Below, piece by piece: positions 44,958-52,783 of a DNA stretch of 64,000 nt. Both the position numbers and the translations under genes were made by a program. The DNA is taken from the NCBI GenBank assembly GCA_965198095.1, contig OZ240239.1, positions 1,116,001-1,180,000 on the forward strand, written 5' to 3'. The DNA is from CBDFJH01 sp965198095. Lineage in GTDB: Bacteria > Latescibacterota > UBA2968 > GCA-2709665. The notes below the pieces were generated by a model that saw nothing but the letters and a program-made list of their open reading frames with translations, ran no database searches and was not told the DNA's origin. Each line of letters opens with the position of its first letter. Within the stretch, counting starts at the first letter, position 1.

Positions 44958-45036
44958 AATTACTTGGTATCTTTACCTGCGCGTAGGCCATCATCGTATC
45001 GAGCCAAGGCCGGGTGAACACCGCGAGGAGGGAGTC
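44958..45036 (+). promoter_or_regulatory. Conserved family-A leader (copy 3)
   Basis: TTGGTATCTTTACCTGCGCG..., with a mutated palindrome CCTGCGCGTAGG (44976-44987) and ribosome site GCGAGGAGGGAGTC before ATG 45037. Confidence 0.55.
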
Positions 45037-46128
45037 ATGGCACGCGTGGCTGTCATCGTTCTGATTCTGGGGGTATGCCTGCCGGAGGTGCTGCCGGCAA
45101 GAGTGGTCCTGGAAGCCGGTGAGATCGACAGCGGCAAGGTTCGCGTGGGCGTCTTTGCGGAGGTTGTCTACGGGAAGGGGAAGCGGGATCCGGTCTCGGG
45201 GCGCTGGGAGAAGCTGGATACGGCAAGTGGCTATATCAAAGCCGTGGACGCCGAGCATTTGACCATTGTCCTTAGACAAGGTTTTGGTAAGAAGCGGATT
45301 GCATTTGCGCGTATTCAAAAGCTGATTCTTGCAGAGCCCAGCGGGGTGGTCCTGAAAGCCGGTGAGATCGACAGCGGCAAGGTTCGCGTGGGCGTCTTTG
45401 CGGAGGTTGTCTACGGGAAGGGGGCGCGGGATCCGGTCTCGGGGCAGTGGGACAAGCTGGTCACGGCAAGCGGCTATATCAAAGCCGTGGACGCGGAACA
45501 TTTGACCATTGCCCTTAGACGAAGTTTTCGGAAGAATCGGAAGAATCGGATTGCATTCGCCCGTATTGAGAGGCTGATCATCGCAGAGTCCAGACGCGAG
45601 ATGGGCAGGCTCAAGGATACCCTGAGACGACGGAAACGACCCGTGTCCATTCTCCAACTCTCGGAAGGTCGGCGCATTCGCATTCACACCCGAGGTATGG
45701 AGGAAAGGATCACCGCCCGATTTCACCGGGTGACAAGGGACACACTGTTCCTGCAGAAGTGGAGGGGTATTCTGGGACGAGAGAAGCGACCTGCATCCAT
45801 CGCGATCACGGACATTTCGAGACTCGAAGTCTACAAATACCACAAGTCCTACGCTAAGCCAGGCGCCGCCATCGGCGCTTTCGCGGGGATCATGTTTGGG
45901 CTTATGGCAATCAGCGATGGCAGCAATGAGGGTGGAAATGGGTCCGGAATGGAGGGCATAGTGTATCCCTTTCTGCCACCCGTTTTCGGTCTTATGGGCG
46001 CTATAGGCGGTGCCCTCGTCGGCGGGGTGTTCTTCAGCCACGATGTCTGGCAGACAGTCGATTATCTGTCGCCATCCACCGTTGGGGGAAGACACCGGCT
46101 GTCGTACCGACTGTCGTTCCGATTTTGA
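45037..46128 (+). CDS. Family-A protein, two first-type modules plus type-2 tail
   Basis: The protein has 363 aa; ATG 45037 with GAGGAGGGAG. Signal peptide, two tandem first-type modules (~25-100 and ~103-190, each KVRVGVFAEVVYGKG ... IKAVDAEHLTI ... IAFARI), a linker of Arg/Lys-rich helix (RREMGRLKDTLRRRKRP), the second-type barrel (~215-280, ending ISRLEVYKY), and glycine-rich hydrophobic segments. It ends HRLSYRLSFRF. Relative to 46363 it has one more first-type module, so module gain or loss has occurred within the array. Confidence 0.75.
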   Translation: MARVAVIVLILGVCLPEVLPARVVLEAGEIDSGKVRVGVFAEVVYGKGKRDPVSGRWEKLDTASGYIKAVDAEHLTIVLRQGFGKKRIAFARIQKLILAEPSGVVLKAGEIDSGKVRVGVFAEVVYGKGARDPVSGQWDKLVTASGYIKAVDAEHLTIALRRSFRKNRKNRIAFARIERLIIAESRREMGRLKDTLRRRKRPVSILQLSEGRRIRIHTRGMEERITARFHRVTRDTLFLQKWRGILGREKRPASIAITDISRLEVYKYHKSYAKPGAAIGAFAGIMFGLMAISDGSNEGGNGSGMEGIVYPFLPPVFGLMGAIGGALVGGVFFSHDVWQTVDYLSPSTVGGRHRLSYRLSFRF

Positions 46129-46276
46129 GGGCGTCAGCGCCGGCTTCATCTGCGCGCGCTGATATCCGCCGGCAAAAGGTGCACCTTTTCTCCACAACCT
46201 GATCCGCTCCATCCTTCCGTTCTTGGATCTCCCCGGTGGCTCTCCTTCTCGATCGCCTCCCTTCTATCTTTTTTAT

Positions 46277-46362
46277 TATTTGGTATCTTTACCTGCGCGC
46301 AGGCCATCATCGTATCGAGCCAGGGCCGGGTGAACACCGCGAGGATCCGCGAGGAGGAACTC
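46277..46362 (+). promoter_or_regulatory. Conserved family-A leader (copy 4)
   Basis: TATTTGGTATCTTTACCTGC..., with the perfect palindrome CCTGCGCGCAGG (46292-46303) and ribosome site GCGAGGAGGAACTC before ATG 46363. Confidence 0.6.
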
Positions 46363-47199
46363 ATGGCACGCATGGCTGTCATCGTTCTGATTCTGGGGAT
46401 ATGTCTGCCGGACGTGCTCCCGGCAAGAATGGTCCTGAAGGCCGGTGAGATCGACAGCGGCAAGGTTCGCGTGGGCGCCTTCGCGGAGGTTGTCTACGGG
46501 AAGGGGAAGCGGGATCCGGTCTCGGGGCAGTGGGAGAAACTGGCCAGAGCACGAGGATATGTCAAAGCCGTGGACGCGGAGGGCTTGACCCTTGGAGGAA
46601 GTTTTCGGAAGAAGTGGAAGAAGCGGATTGCATTCGCGCGTATTGAAAGGCTGATCATCGCAGAGTCCAGACGCGAGATGGGCAGGCTCAAGGATACCCT
46701 GAGACGACGGAAAGGACCCGTGTCCATTCTTCAGCTCTCGGAAGGTCGGCGCATTCGCATTCGCACCCTAGGCGCGGAGGAAGAGATCACCGCCGGATTT
46801 CACCGGGCGACAAGGGACACGCTGTTCTTGCAGAAGTGGAGGGGTATCCTGGGACGAGAGAAGCGACCTGCGTCCATCGCGCTCACGGATATTTCCAGAC
46901 TCGAAGTCTACCAATACCGCAAGTCCTACGCGATGCCAGGCGCTATCATCGGCGCTGTCACGGTCATGTTGGTGCTTTCGTCAGGCGATGACAGCAATGA
47001 GGGTGGGATCGTGTCTGCTGGGATAGGGAGCATATTGTATGGCTTTGCGGGACCCGTTTTATGTCTTATGGGCGGTGGTGTCGGCGCCCTCGCCGGCTCG
47101 ATGTTCGGTCACGATGTCTGGCAGACAGTCGATCATCTGTCGCCATCCACCGTTGAGCGAAGACGCGGGCTGTCGTACCGACTGTCGTTCCGATTTTGA
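46363..47199 (+). CDS. Family-A protein, one module plus type-2 tail
   Basis: The protein has 278 aa; ATG 46363. Signal peptide MARMAVIVLILG..., one first-type module (~25-110), the RREMGRLKDTLRRRKGP linker and second-type barrel (to ~190, ISRLEVYQYRKSY). Hydrophobic stretches follow (AMPGAIIGAVTVMLVL; LCLMGGGVGALAGSMFG), and the end is GLSYRLSFRF. It is very close to 45037 outside the deleted module. The next family-A gene starts 51 bp downstream, so the two are likely co-transcribed. Confidence 0.75.
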   Translation: MARMAVIVLILGICLPDVLPARMVLKAGEIDSGKVRVGAFAEVVYGKGKRDPVSGQWEKLARARGYVKAVDAEGLTLGGSFRKKWKKRIAFARIERLIIAESRREMGRLKDTLRRRKGPVSILQLSEGRRIRIRTLGAEEEITAGFHRATRDTLFLQKWRGILGREKRPASIALTDISRLEVYQYRKSYAMPGAIIGAVTVMLVLSSGDDSNEGGIVSAGIGSILYGFAGPVLCLMGGGVGALAGSMFGHDVWQTVDHLSPSTVERRRGLSYRLSFRF

Positions 47200-47250
47200 G
47201 GGCGCCGGAGCCGGTGGTATCTACGCGCGCGGATACGCGAGGAGGAACCC

Positions 47251-48039
47251 ATGGCACGCATGGCTGTAATCGTTCTGATTCTGGGGATATGCCTGCCGGA
47301 GGCGCTTCAGGCAGGGGTGGTCCTGGAAGCCGGTGAGATCGACAGCAGCAAGGTTCGCGTGGGGGTCTTTGCCGAGGTCGTCTACGGGAAGGGGAAGCGG
47401 GATCCGGTGTCGGGGGAGTGGGAGAAGCTGGAAACGGCAAGCGGATATATCAAGGCCGTGGACGCGAAGAGTTTGACCCTTGCCCTTAAGGAAGGTCTTG
47501 GTAAGAAGCGGATCGCATTTGCGCGTATTCAAACGCTGCTTCTCGCAGCGTCCAGCCGTGACATGGCTAAGCTAAAAAAGGCGACAGGTGTGGAGTTGTC
47601 TTTTGCAAGAATAGACGACAGGAACTGGCGGATTCATCGCAAGTTGGGCGCCGGCGCGCTCGTCGGCGCGGGGTTCGTGCTCCTTTGGGACAAAGCCAAC
47701 CCCCAAGAGGGAGACTTGGTTGGATTTGCCGTCGCCGCGAGTGCAGCTATATTCGGGGGGATTGGCTATGTAATCGGCGTGCCCGTCGGCGTGAGCAGGG
47801 TGGATCCACACGATCGATTCATAGCTTCACTGGCGGGCAGCCTGATCGGGGGCGGAGTCGGCTATCACATAACCAGACAGGAATACAAGCTCTGGCCCTC
47901 TTGTCTTATCTTCCCGCTCGTCGGCGCTACGGCTATGTCCGAGGTTTTGCGAAATCCTCCCGAGGCTCGCCGTGTCTCCGTTGGCTTGGCTCCGGGTCCC
48001 GACGGGAGCGTCTCCGCGCTCGCCACGCTTCGATTCTGA
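47251..48039 (+). CDS. Family-A protein, type-1 tail (near-duplicate of 40739)
   Basis: The protein has 262 aa; ATG 47251 with GCGAGGAGGAACCC, without the long conserved leader. Signal peptide, one module, Gly-rich hydrophobic tail, ending VSALATLRF. From about codon 70 to ~20 bp past the stop it matches 40739-41548 almost base for base, lacking 21 bp in the glycine tract. This indicates recent gene conversion or duplication. It is the last family-A gene of the array. Confidence 0.75.
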   Translation: MARMAVIVLILGICLPEALQAGVVLEAGEIDSSKVRVGVFAEVVYGKGKRDPVSGEWEKLETASGYIKAVDAKSLTLALKEGLGKKRIAFARIQTLLLAASSRDMAKLKKATGVELSFARIDDRNWRIHRKLGAGALVGAGFVLLWDKANPQEGDLVGFAVAASAAIFGGIGYVIGVPVGVSRVDPHDRFIASLAGSLIGGGVGYHITRQEYKLWPSCLIFPLVGATAMSEVLRNPPEARRVSVGLAPGPDGSVSALATLRF

Positions 48040-48247
48040 GCCGGCGGACCGATGCCTTACGCGGCAGTTGCGCACGTGTTGATGGTTTACCGCCCGTGAT
48101 GACACGCAAGTCACTGTGGATCAGTTCGGCTGACCCGGATATCCAGAAAAAAGGCGGAGGAAGGGTAAGCGCCACGTCTCGCACCCCTGAAAAAGAGGCG
48201 TCGGAGCGACGCGAATAAACGCGCGAAAAAAAATTTGTCGGCAGGCC

Positions 48248-48276
48248 TTGACAGGCGCTCCTTCATCTCCCATACT
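48248..48276 (+). promoter_or_regulatory. Sigma-70-type promoter before the structured leaders
   Basis: TTGACA (48248-48253), 17-bp spacer, CATACT (48271-48276). Transcription would begin near 48283, exactly where the structured leader starts. Confidence 0.75.
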
Positions 48277-48282
48277 TCTGGG

Positions 48283-48427
48283 TGAGCCGGATTCGAGGTT
48301 CGGCGTCCCAAGCTTAAGTACCTGAATAAAAATCAGAGCGCCAGAGAGCGCCGAATACGTCGTAGCGGGTCACAGAGGCTCGAGAAGCCCTCAACCGGTA
48401 GAGATGCCGGTCGGGGCCTTTTTTTTT
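48283..48427 (+). ncRNA. Structured 5' leader 1 with intrinsic terminator (candidate attenuator/riboswitch)
   Basis: A leader of ~145 nt directly downstream of a good promoter. It opens with a GCCG/CGGC hairpin, contains GAGCGCCAGAGAGCGCC, and ends in a terminator: AGCCC, ACCGG, 8-nt loop, CCGGT, GGGGC and nine T (48386-48427). AGAGGCT just upstream can pair with AGCCCTC, which would use the 5' arm of the terminator, so terminator and antiterminator look mutually exclusive. A second copy lies at 48599-48744. I do not recognise a known riboswitch class. Confidence 0.6.
48386..48427 (+). terminator. Intrinsic terminator of leader 1
   Basis: Interrupted stem AGCCC/GGGGC plus ACCGG/CCGGT with loop TAGAGATG, then T9. 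It lies 30 bp before the ATG at 48457, so it would cut transcripts before the ORF. Confidence 0.8.
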
Positions 48428-48456
48428 ACCCAAAACTCTCGAAAGGGGGAGGTCGG

Positions 48457-48585
48457 ATGGAATCGTTTCAACCCGTGATCGATCGGCTCGTGAGCGGGCT
48501 CGAGGTGGAGCGCGGACGGAGGAGAAGGCACACCGCTTCGGTTGAAGAAAACAGCGATGCGCCTTCAGCCGGAGGCGGCTCCTGA
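48457..48585 (+). CDS. Small 42-aa protein downstream of leader 1
   Basis: ATG 48457 with AAAGGGGGAGG upstream; 42 codons, no known domain. The first 15 residues (MESFQPVIDRLVSGLE) match the N-terminus of the 382-aa protein after leader 2 (MEQFQPVLGRLVSGLG), and the ribosome-site region is also conserved. The rest is charged and Gly/Ser-rich, without the hydrophobic stretch of its relative. It could be a truncated duplicate or a true small protein; the identical control region favours expression. Confidence 0.45.
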   Translation: MESFQPVIDRLVSGLEVERGRRRRHTASVEENSDAPSAGGGS

Positions 48586-48598
48586 AGGCGGGATGGGG

Positions 48599-48744
48599 CG
48601 CCGGGTTCGACGTCCGGTGTCCCGAACGTTCAGCTACTTGACTAACATCAGAGCGCCAGAGAGCGCCTAATAAATCGCAGCAGGTCAGAGGCTCGAAGAA
48701 GCCCTCAACCGGTAGAGATGCCGGTCGGGGGCTTTTTGTTTTTT
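48599..48744 (+). ncRNA. Structured 5' leader 2 with intrinsic terminator
   Basis: It repeats leader 1 in order: hairpin CGCCGG/CCGGTG (different bases from leader 1 but still paired), GTCCCGAACGTTCAGC, GAGCGCCAGAGAGCGCC, AGAGGCT, then the terminator. The unpaired GCAGCAGGTC-like segment differs. No promoter of its own is seen, so read-through from leader 1 is likely needed. Confidence 0.6.
48700..48744 (+). terminator. Intrinsic terminator of leader 2
   Basis: AGCCC ... ACCGG, 8-nt loop, CCGGT, GGGGGCT, then TTTTGTTTTTT. The stem and loop are the same as leader 1. The ATG of the next gene is 29 bp downstream. Confidence 0.8.
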
Positions 48745-48772
48745 ACCCAAAACTCTCGAAAGGGGGAGTCAG

Positions 48773-49921
48773 ATGGAACAGTTTCAACCAGTACTCGGTC
48801 GGCTCGTGAGCGGGCTCGGGGCCTTGACGCTTGGGGCCGCGGCGATGCTCCTATCGGTGGGTGCCGGCAGTCTTGCGCGGAACGCCGGCCGTTCGGAGAG
48901 GATGCGGTCCGCGTTGTTTTCCGTTGTCCTGAGCGTCGTGGCGACCCTCGTCTGCGGAAACGTCTCCGCTCAACCGGCCGCCGTAACGAACCTCACGGCG
49001 CAAGAAGACGATCGTCGGGTGACGCTGAGTTGGGATAATCCTGGGGGTTCCATCACGAACTATGAGTATCGGCAGAGCACCGATGGCGGCGCCACCTGGT
49101 CGGATTGGGCGTATATCTACGTTAATCGAGGCACGACCCGTCACACGGCCACACTGACAGAGCTGACGAACGGGACCGCATACACCTTCCAGGTGCGGGC
49201 GGTGAGCGCCGCCGGCAACGGCGCCGAGTCAGCCAGCGAGACGGCCACCCCGGAGCTTAAACCCTTGATGATCGGTCTGTCGAGCGAAGACATATCCGGC
49301 ACGCTGGATGATACGATAGACGTTGCTCGCGGGTGGACGACGGAGATGCAGGTGGTCGTGACGGGCGGTCGGAAACGCTATAAGTATTCCTTGGAAAGCC
49401 CTGCCTCATTTCAGCATATCGAGATCGACAGCACCAGCGGCCTCATTGAAGTCAAACCCGATACGATAGGAAACTTTGCTATCCGGGTGCGTGTGAAAGA
49501 TGCCGTTCCGCGAACTGAAACTCATGACTTCACCCTGCGTGTTACGAATACGCTGACGATCAGGTCGATACGGGCCAAAGTGGCCCTGAAGGACTCCTCT
49601 ATCACACCTATTCAAGTATTCGCGTCGGGAGGGAGTACACCCTATGAGTATTCCATAACCCGCGCACCCGCAGGTGTCTCTATCGATTCATCGAGTGGCC
49701 AGATCACGGGCGCACCCACGGAGAGCGGCCATTTCACTGTTAAAGTAACGGTGGAGGATGATAACGGCACCACTGCGACACGTGAATTTCCCATGGGCGT
49801 TTACACGATGGCACTCGCCGAAAAATTTTCTCCGATCCTGATCTTGACGGAACATCCGACTATAAAGATTCGAAGAGAGTGTCGCAGAAATTGCGACAAG
49901 TGGAGAAGCCCCGTGTCCTGA
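48773..49921 (+). CDS. FN3/Ig-like exported protein, 3' end replaced by a repeat
   Basis: The reading frame is 382 aa; ATG 48773 with AAAGGGGGAG. Two hydrophobic stretches near the N-terminus (~15-32, ~45-65) are followed by SAQP, a likely signal cleavage site. One FN3 domain (~68-162: AAVTNLTAQEDDRRVTLSWDN ... YTFQVRAVSAAG) and two cadherin/Ig-like domains (~165-270, ~272-355, with DSTSGLIEVKP and DSSSGQITGAP motifs) come next. The last ~18 codons (from 49868, RRECRRNCDKW...) lie in a dispersed repeat, so the natural C-terminus is lost. Expression is presumably set by the structured leader upstream. Confidence 0.75.
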   Translation: MEQFQPVLGRLVSGLGALTLGAAAMLLSVGAGSLARNAGRSERMRSALFSVVLSVVATLVCGNVSAQPAAVTNLTAQEDDRRVTLSWDNPGGSITNYEYRQSTDGGATWSDWAYIYVNRGTTRHTATLTELTNGTAYTFQVRAVSAAGNGAESASETATPELKPLMIGLSSEDISGTLDDTIDVARGWTTEMQVVVTGGRKRYKYSLESPASFQHIEIDSTSGLIEVKPDTIGNFAIRVRVKDAVPRTETHDFTLRVTNTLTIRSIRAKVALKDSSITPIQVFASGGSTPYEYSITRAPAGVSIDSSSGQITGAPTESGHFTVKVTVEDDNGTTATREFPMGVYTMALAEKFSPILILTEHPTIKIRRECRRNCDKWRSPVS

Positions 49922-51500
49922 GTGCCCGATGAGGAAGATGTCCGGCTGATCATCACCGAATCGTCAATACACAAGGTCGAAATCGCGTGTGGCACGGGCG
50001 GCTCGTCCGCCCGTGGAAAATTCATTGGTCCAAGTCATTGCTGTCCAAGAACGGGCGGAATCTGAGACATCCGGATTGTAAGATGGCCTGAAAAGGCGTC
50101 TTTGTATGGGATGGACCCTGACAATGGAAATGAGGTTGCTTTTTCATTGGTTTCCTGGCAGGCGTGCTGTCCGGGGAATTGGACCTCTCCCCCCGTCCCC
50201 CTCTCCTGCAAGGAAAGGGGGAGGTGGACGAAGCGTTGCAAAACACTGTTTCACATAAGCTCTAAGCAGTTCCCCCTTCCTCTCAGGAAGGGGGGTAGGG
50301 GGTAGGTCTCAAAACCGTTATTGGACAGGTGTGGCTTCAAGGAGTACAATAAATCCGCTCGTCATTTCCCACTGGAGTTCCTCAGGAGAGCGCGATACAT
50401 TCGAAGAGAGTGTCGCAGGAATTGCGACAAGTGGAGAAGCCCCGTGTCCCTGGGTGCCCAATGAGCGAGATGCTCAGCCGATCGTAACCCAATAGCCTCG
50501 CGGGTGTATCGAAGGACGCGGGAAAGCCCGGCATTCACGCAGATTTCTCAGATTTCATGAGTCATTCGGGTTAGGAAAGTCACTCATGCTCACCTTTTCT
50601 TGCCGCCCAAGAAAAGGTGACAAAAGAAGGGCTCCTGCCTGCCGCGCCCAACGCGGCGCAGGCAGGCCCCTCAAACGCCGGGGGGGCTCGGGCCGTGGCG
50701 ACTCAGCCTCACTGGAAACAACTGGCGCCCGCGAAAGGAATGAACTCCTCCCCCCGCCTGATGCCCACTGCGGGACCCGCCCCCACGCCGCGAATTTCCA
50801 TTCGCCCCCACATCCGCCCCCGCCCCTGACCCCGTCCCACAGAGGGCCCGAACCCCTGGGGAGGAGGAACGCCGAAGCAGCTAGAGAGCCGAAACGCCAC
50901 GGCCGTGATGACATCTGGCGATCCCTTCCGTCAGTTTCAGGACCCAAACATTTGAGGAACAGCTTTCCAAAGAGCTCTTGCAGCGGACCCCCTCCGCGGC
51001 CCCAGTCGCTCGAAGCTTTCACACGAACGCCTCCCGAGACAAACAGAAAAGCCTCCTGTCAAGGAAAGCCTCATATAGCTGATGCCATAACCCCGGGGCC
51101 CGGTCACTCGACACGAACGGGGCCGGTTTCGAAGAGAGAGTTGCAGGAATTGCGACAAGTGGAGAAGCCCCGTGTCCCTGAGTGCCCGATGAGCGAGAGT
51201 TCAGCCGATCACGACCGAATCGACAATACACAAGGTCTAAATCGCGTGTGGCACGGGCGGCTCGCCCGCCCGTGGAAAATTCATTGCTCTTAGTATGACA
51301 AAATTCGCTCCTCATTTTCCACCGGCAGCAAGCTGCCGGTGCCACACCGGAGTTCCTAAAGGAGCGCACGATACGGCGGCTGCAGATTCGGACCCGCACC
51401 CCTTCATTGCAGAAATGAGTTGTGCGAAAGGCGGACTCTCGTTAAATTTTCTTCCCGGAAAGAAACAACCCGGATGCATGTCACAGGAAAGGAGTCAACG
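49868..51500. repeat. Repeat-rich region without genes
   Basis: About 1.6 kb before rpsT. It contains three copies of the CACGGGGCTTCTCCACTTGT module in reverse orientation (49868-49935, 50400-50480, 51125-51200) and REP palindromes CACGGGCGG/CCGCCCGTG (49993-50015, 51252-51274) and CACCGGCAG/CTGCCGGTG (51320-51341). A pyrimidine/purine palindrome (CCCCCTCTCCT...AGGAAAGGGGGAGG, ~50198-50225) and one copy of the long hairpin with GC-rich tail (50570-50930; arms 50590-50602 and 50608-50620) are also present. No RNA gene was recognised. Confidence 0.75.
51420..51448 (+). promoter_or_regulatory. Possible rpsT promoter
   Basis: TTGTGC (51420-51425), 17-bp spacer, TAAATT (51443-51448), 53 bp before the rpsT start. 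Confidence 0.4.
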
Positions 51501-51501
51501 C

Positions 51502-51759
51502 TTGCCTCACCTCAGGTCTTCGAGAAAGCGGCTCCGGCAGATGCAGAAGGCGCGCGTGCGGAACAGGAGCGTCCGCACGCTGGTCCGCGGCACCCTGAAG
51601 CGTGTCCGCACGGCGCCCGACAGGTCTGAAGCGGAGGCCCGCCTGCCTCAGGCTCAGTCGGTCGTCGACAAGGGCGTCAAAAAGGGTGTCATCCACAGGA
51701 AGCTCGCCGCCCGCTACAAGTCCAGACTGACGCGCTTCATCAAAGCGATGGAAAGCTAG
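51502..51759 (+). CDS. rpsT: 30S ribosomal protein S20
   Basis: The protein has 85 aa. The TTG at 51502 is preceded by AAAGGAG at ideal distance; the longer open frame upstream has no similarity. The sequence MPHLRSSRKRLRQMQKARVR is the S20 N-terminus (family pattern xNIKSxxKRxRQxxKRRxRN), basic throughout, with VDKGVKKGVIHRKLAARYKS and RL near the end as expected. It binds 16S rRNA in small-subunit assembly. S20 genes often use UUG starts linked to autoregulation, consistent here. It is monocistronic with its own terminator. Confidence 0.93.
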   Translation: MPHLRSSRKRLRQMQKARVRNRSVRTLVRGTLKRVRTAPDRSEAEARLPQAQSVVDKGVKKGVIHRKLAARYKSRLTRFIKAMES

Positions 51760-51786
51760 CGCACCGCGACGGCATCAACGATCGAA

Positions 51787-51820
51787 GGGCCCGGTCACGG
51801 AGACCGGGCCCTTTCCTTTT
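51787..51820. terminator. Strong intrinsic terminator between rpsT and cysK
   Basis: GGGCCCGGTC (51787-51796), 5-nt loop, GACCGGGCCC (51802-51811), then TTTCCTTTT. A perfect 10-bp stem. It can serve rpsT on the plus strand; on the minus strand the T-run is weaker, but it may also end the cysK transcript. Confidence 0.9.
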
Positions 51821-51849
51821 CGTGTAAAACCTCGAACGGACGGTCCGAC

Positions 51850-52773
51850 TCATCCAAACAGAAACGAACCGAGGTAACGCTCCCCCGTGTCACAGATCAC
51901 GAGGACCATCCGCTTCCCGGCCCCCAGCTCTTCCGCCACCTGAACGCCCGCGTGGGCAATCGCGCCGGACGAAATCCCCGCAAGAATCCCCTCCTCCCCG
52001 GCCAGACGCCTCGCCATCGCGCGCGCGTCGCGGTTCGACACGGCCACCACGCGATCGAAGACATCCAGGTTCAGAACGGCGGGAACGAACCCGGCCCCCA
52101 ACCCGTCGATCTCGGTCGGCCCGGGCGTGCCGCCGGACAGGACAGCCGAGTCTTCGGGTTCCACCGCCACGATCAGCGTGTCCGGCCGGACCTCCTTCAG
52201 CACTTCCCCCACTCCGGTAATCGTACCTCCGGTCCCGACGCCTGAAACGAACGCATCGGGCGCCCCGCCCAACTGGTCCAGAATTTCCCGCGCGGTCGTC
52301 CGGCGATGAGCCTCCGGATTCTCCGGATTCTCGAACTGCTGGGGCATGAAGCAGTCTTTCCGATCCGCCAGCAACTCCAGCGCCTTGTCGATCGTCCCCT
52401 TCATCCCGTCATAGTTGGGCGTCGACACGACCTCGGCCCCATAGGCCTTCAGAAGCATCCGCCGTTCCTGACTGACCCCCTCGGGCATCGTAATGATCAG
52501 GCGGTACCCCTTCACCGCGGCGACCATGGCCAGGCCGATGCCGGTATTCCCGCTCGTGGGCTCCACGATCGTCATTCCGGGCCGCAGATCTCCGCTTCGC
52601 TCCGCGGCTTCGATCATGGCGAGCGCGATGCGGTCCTTCACGCTGCCGGCAGGATTGAACGACTCCAGCTTCGCCCACGTCTCGGCCCCCCGTTTCGACA
52701 CGACGCTGTTGAGGCGCACCAGGGGCGTATTTCCGATGAGGTCCAGGACCGAGTGTCCCCTGTCGTTGCCCAT
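51850..52773 (-). CDS. cysK: Cysteine synthase A (O-acetylserine sulfhydrylase)
   Basis: The protein has 307 aa; ATG 52773, where the family start begins. No ribosome site is visible because the upstream sequence is the end of a repeat element. It is a PLP fold-type II enzyme making cysteine from O-acetylserine and sulfide. PLP lysine Lys46 in NPAGSVKDRIAL, the PTSGNTGIGLAM loop, GVGTGGTITGVG phosphate-binding loop, and the CysK-typical PTEIDGLGAGFVP. These separate it from the CysM-type protein at 56786. It is last in the minus-strand sulfur cluster, after the rrf2 gene, from which the element at 52784-53269 now divides it. Confidence 0.94.
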   Translation of the reverse strand: MGNDRGHSVLDLIGNTPLVRLNSVVSKRGAETWAKLESFNPAGSVKDRIALAMIEAAERSGDLRPGMTIVEPTSGNTGIGLAMVAAVKGYRLIITMPEGVSQERRMLLKAYGAEVVSTPNYDGMKGTIDKALELLADRKDCFMPQQFENPENPEAHRRTTAREILDQLGGAPDAFVSGVGTGGTITGVGEVLKEVRPDTLIVAVEPEDSAVLSGGTPGPTEIDGLGAGFVPAVLNLDVFDRVVAVSNRDARAMARRLAGEEGILAGISSGAIAHAGVQVAEELGAGKRMVLVICDTGERYLGSFLFG

Positions 52774-52783
52774 GGCTTGACAG

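Noticed and set aside
48283..48744. Cyclic-di-GMP (GEMM) or other known riboswitch
   Set aside because: I compared the leaders with the consensus cores I know (GEMM-I/II, SAM, TPP, cobalamin, glycine, preQ1, guanidine, ZTP, fluoride) and none of their invariant segments is present. Left as an unassigned candidate.
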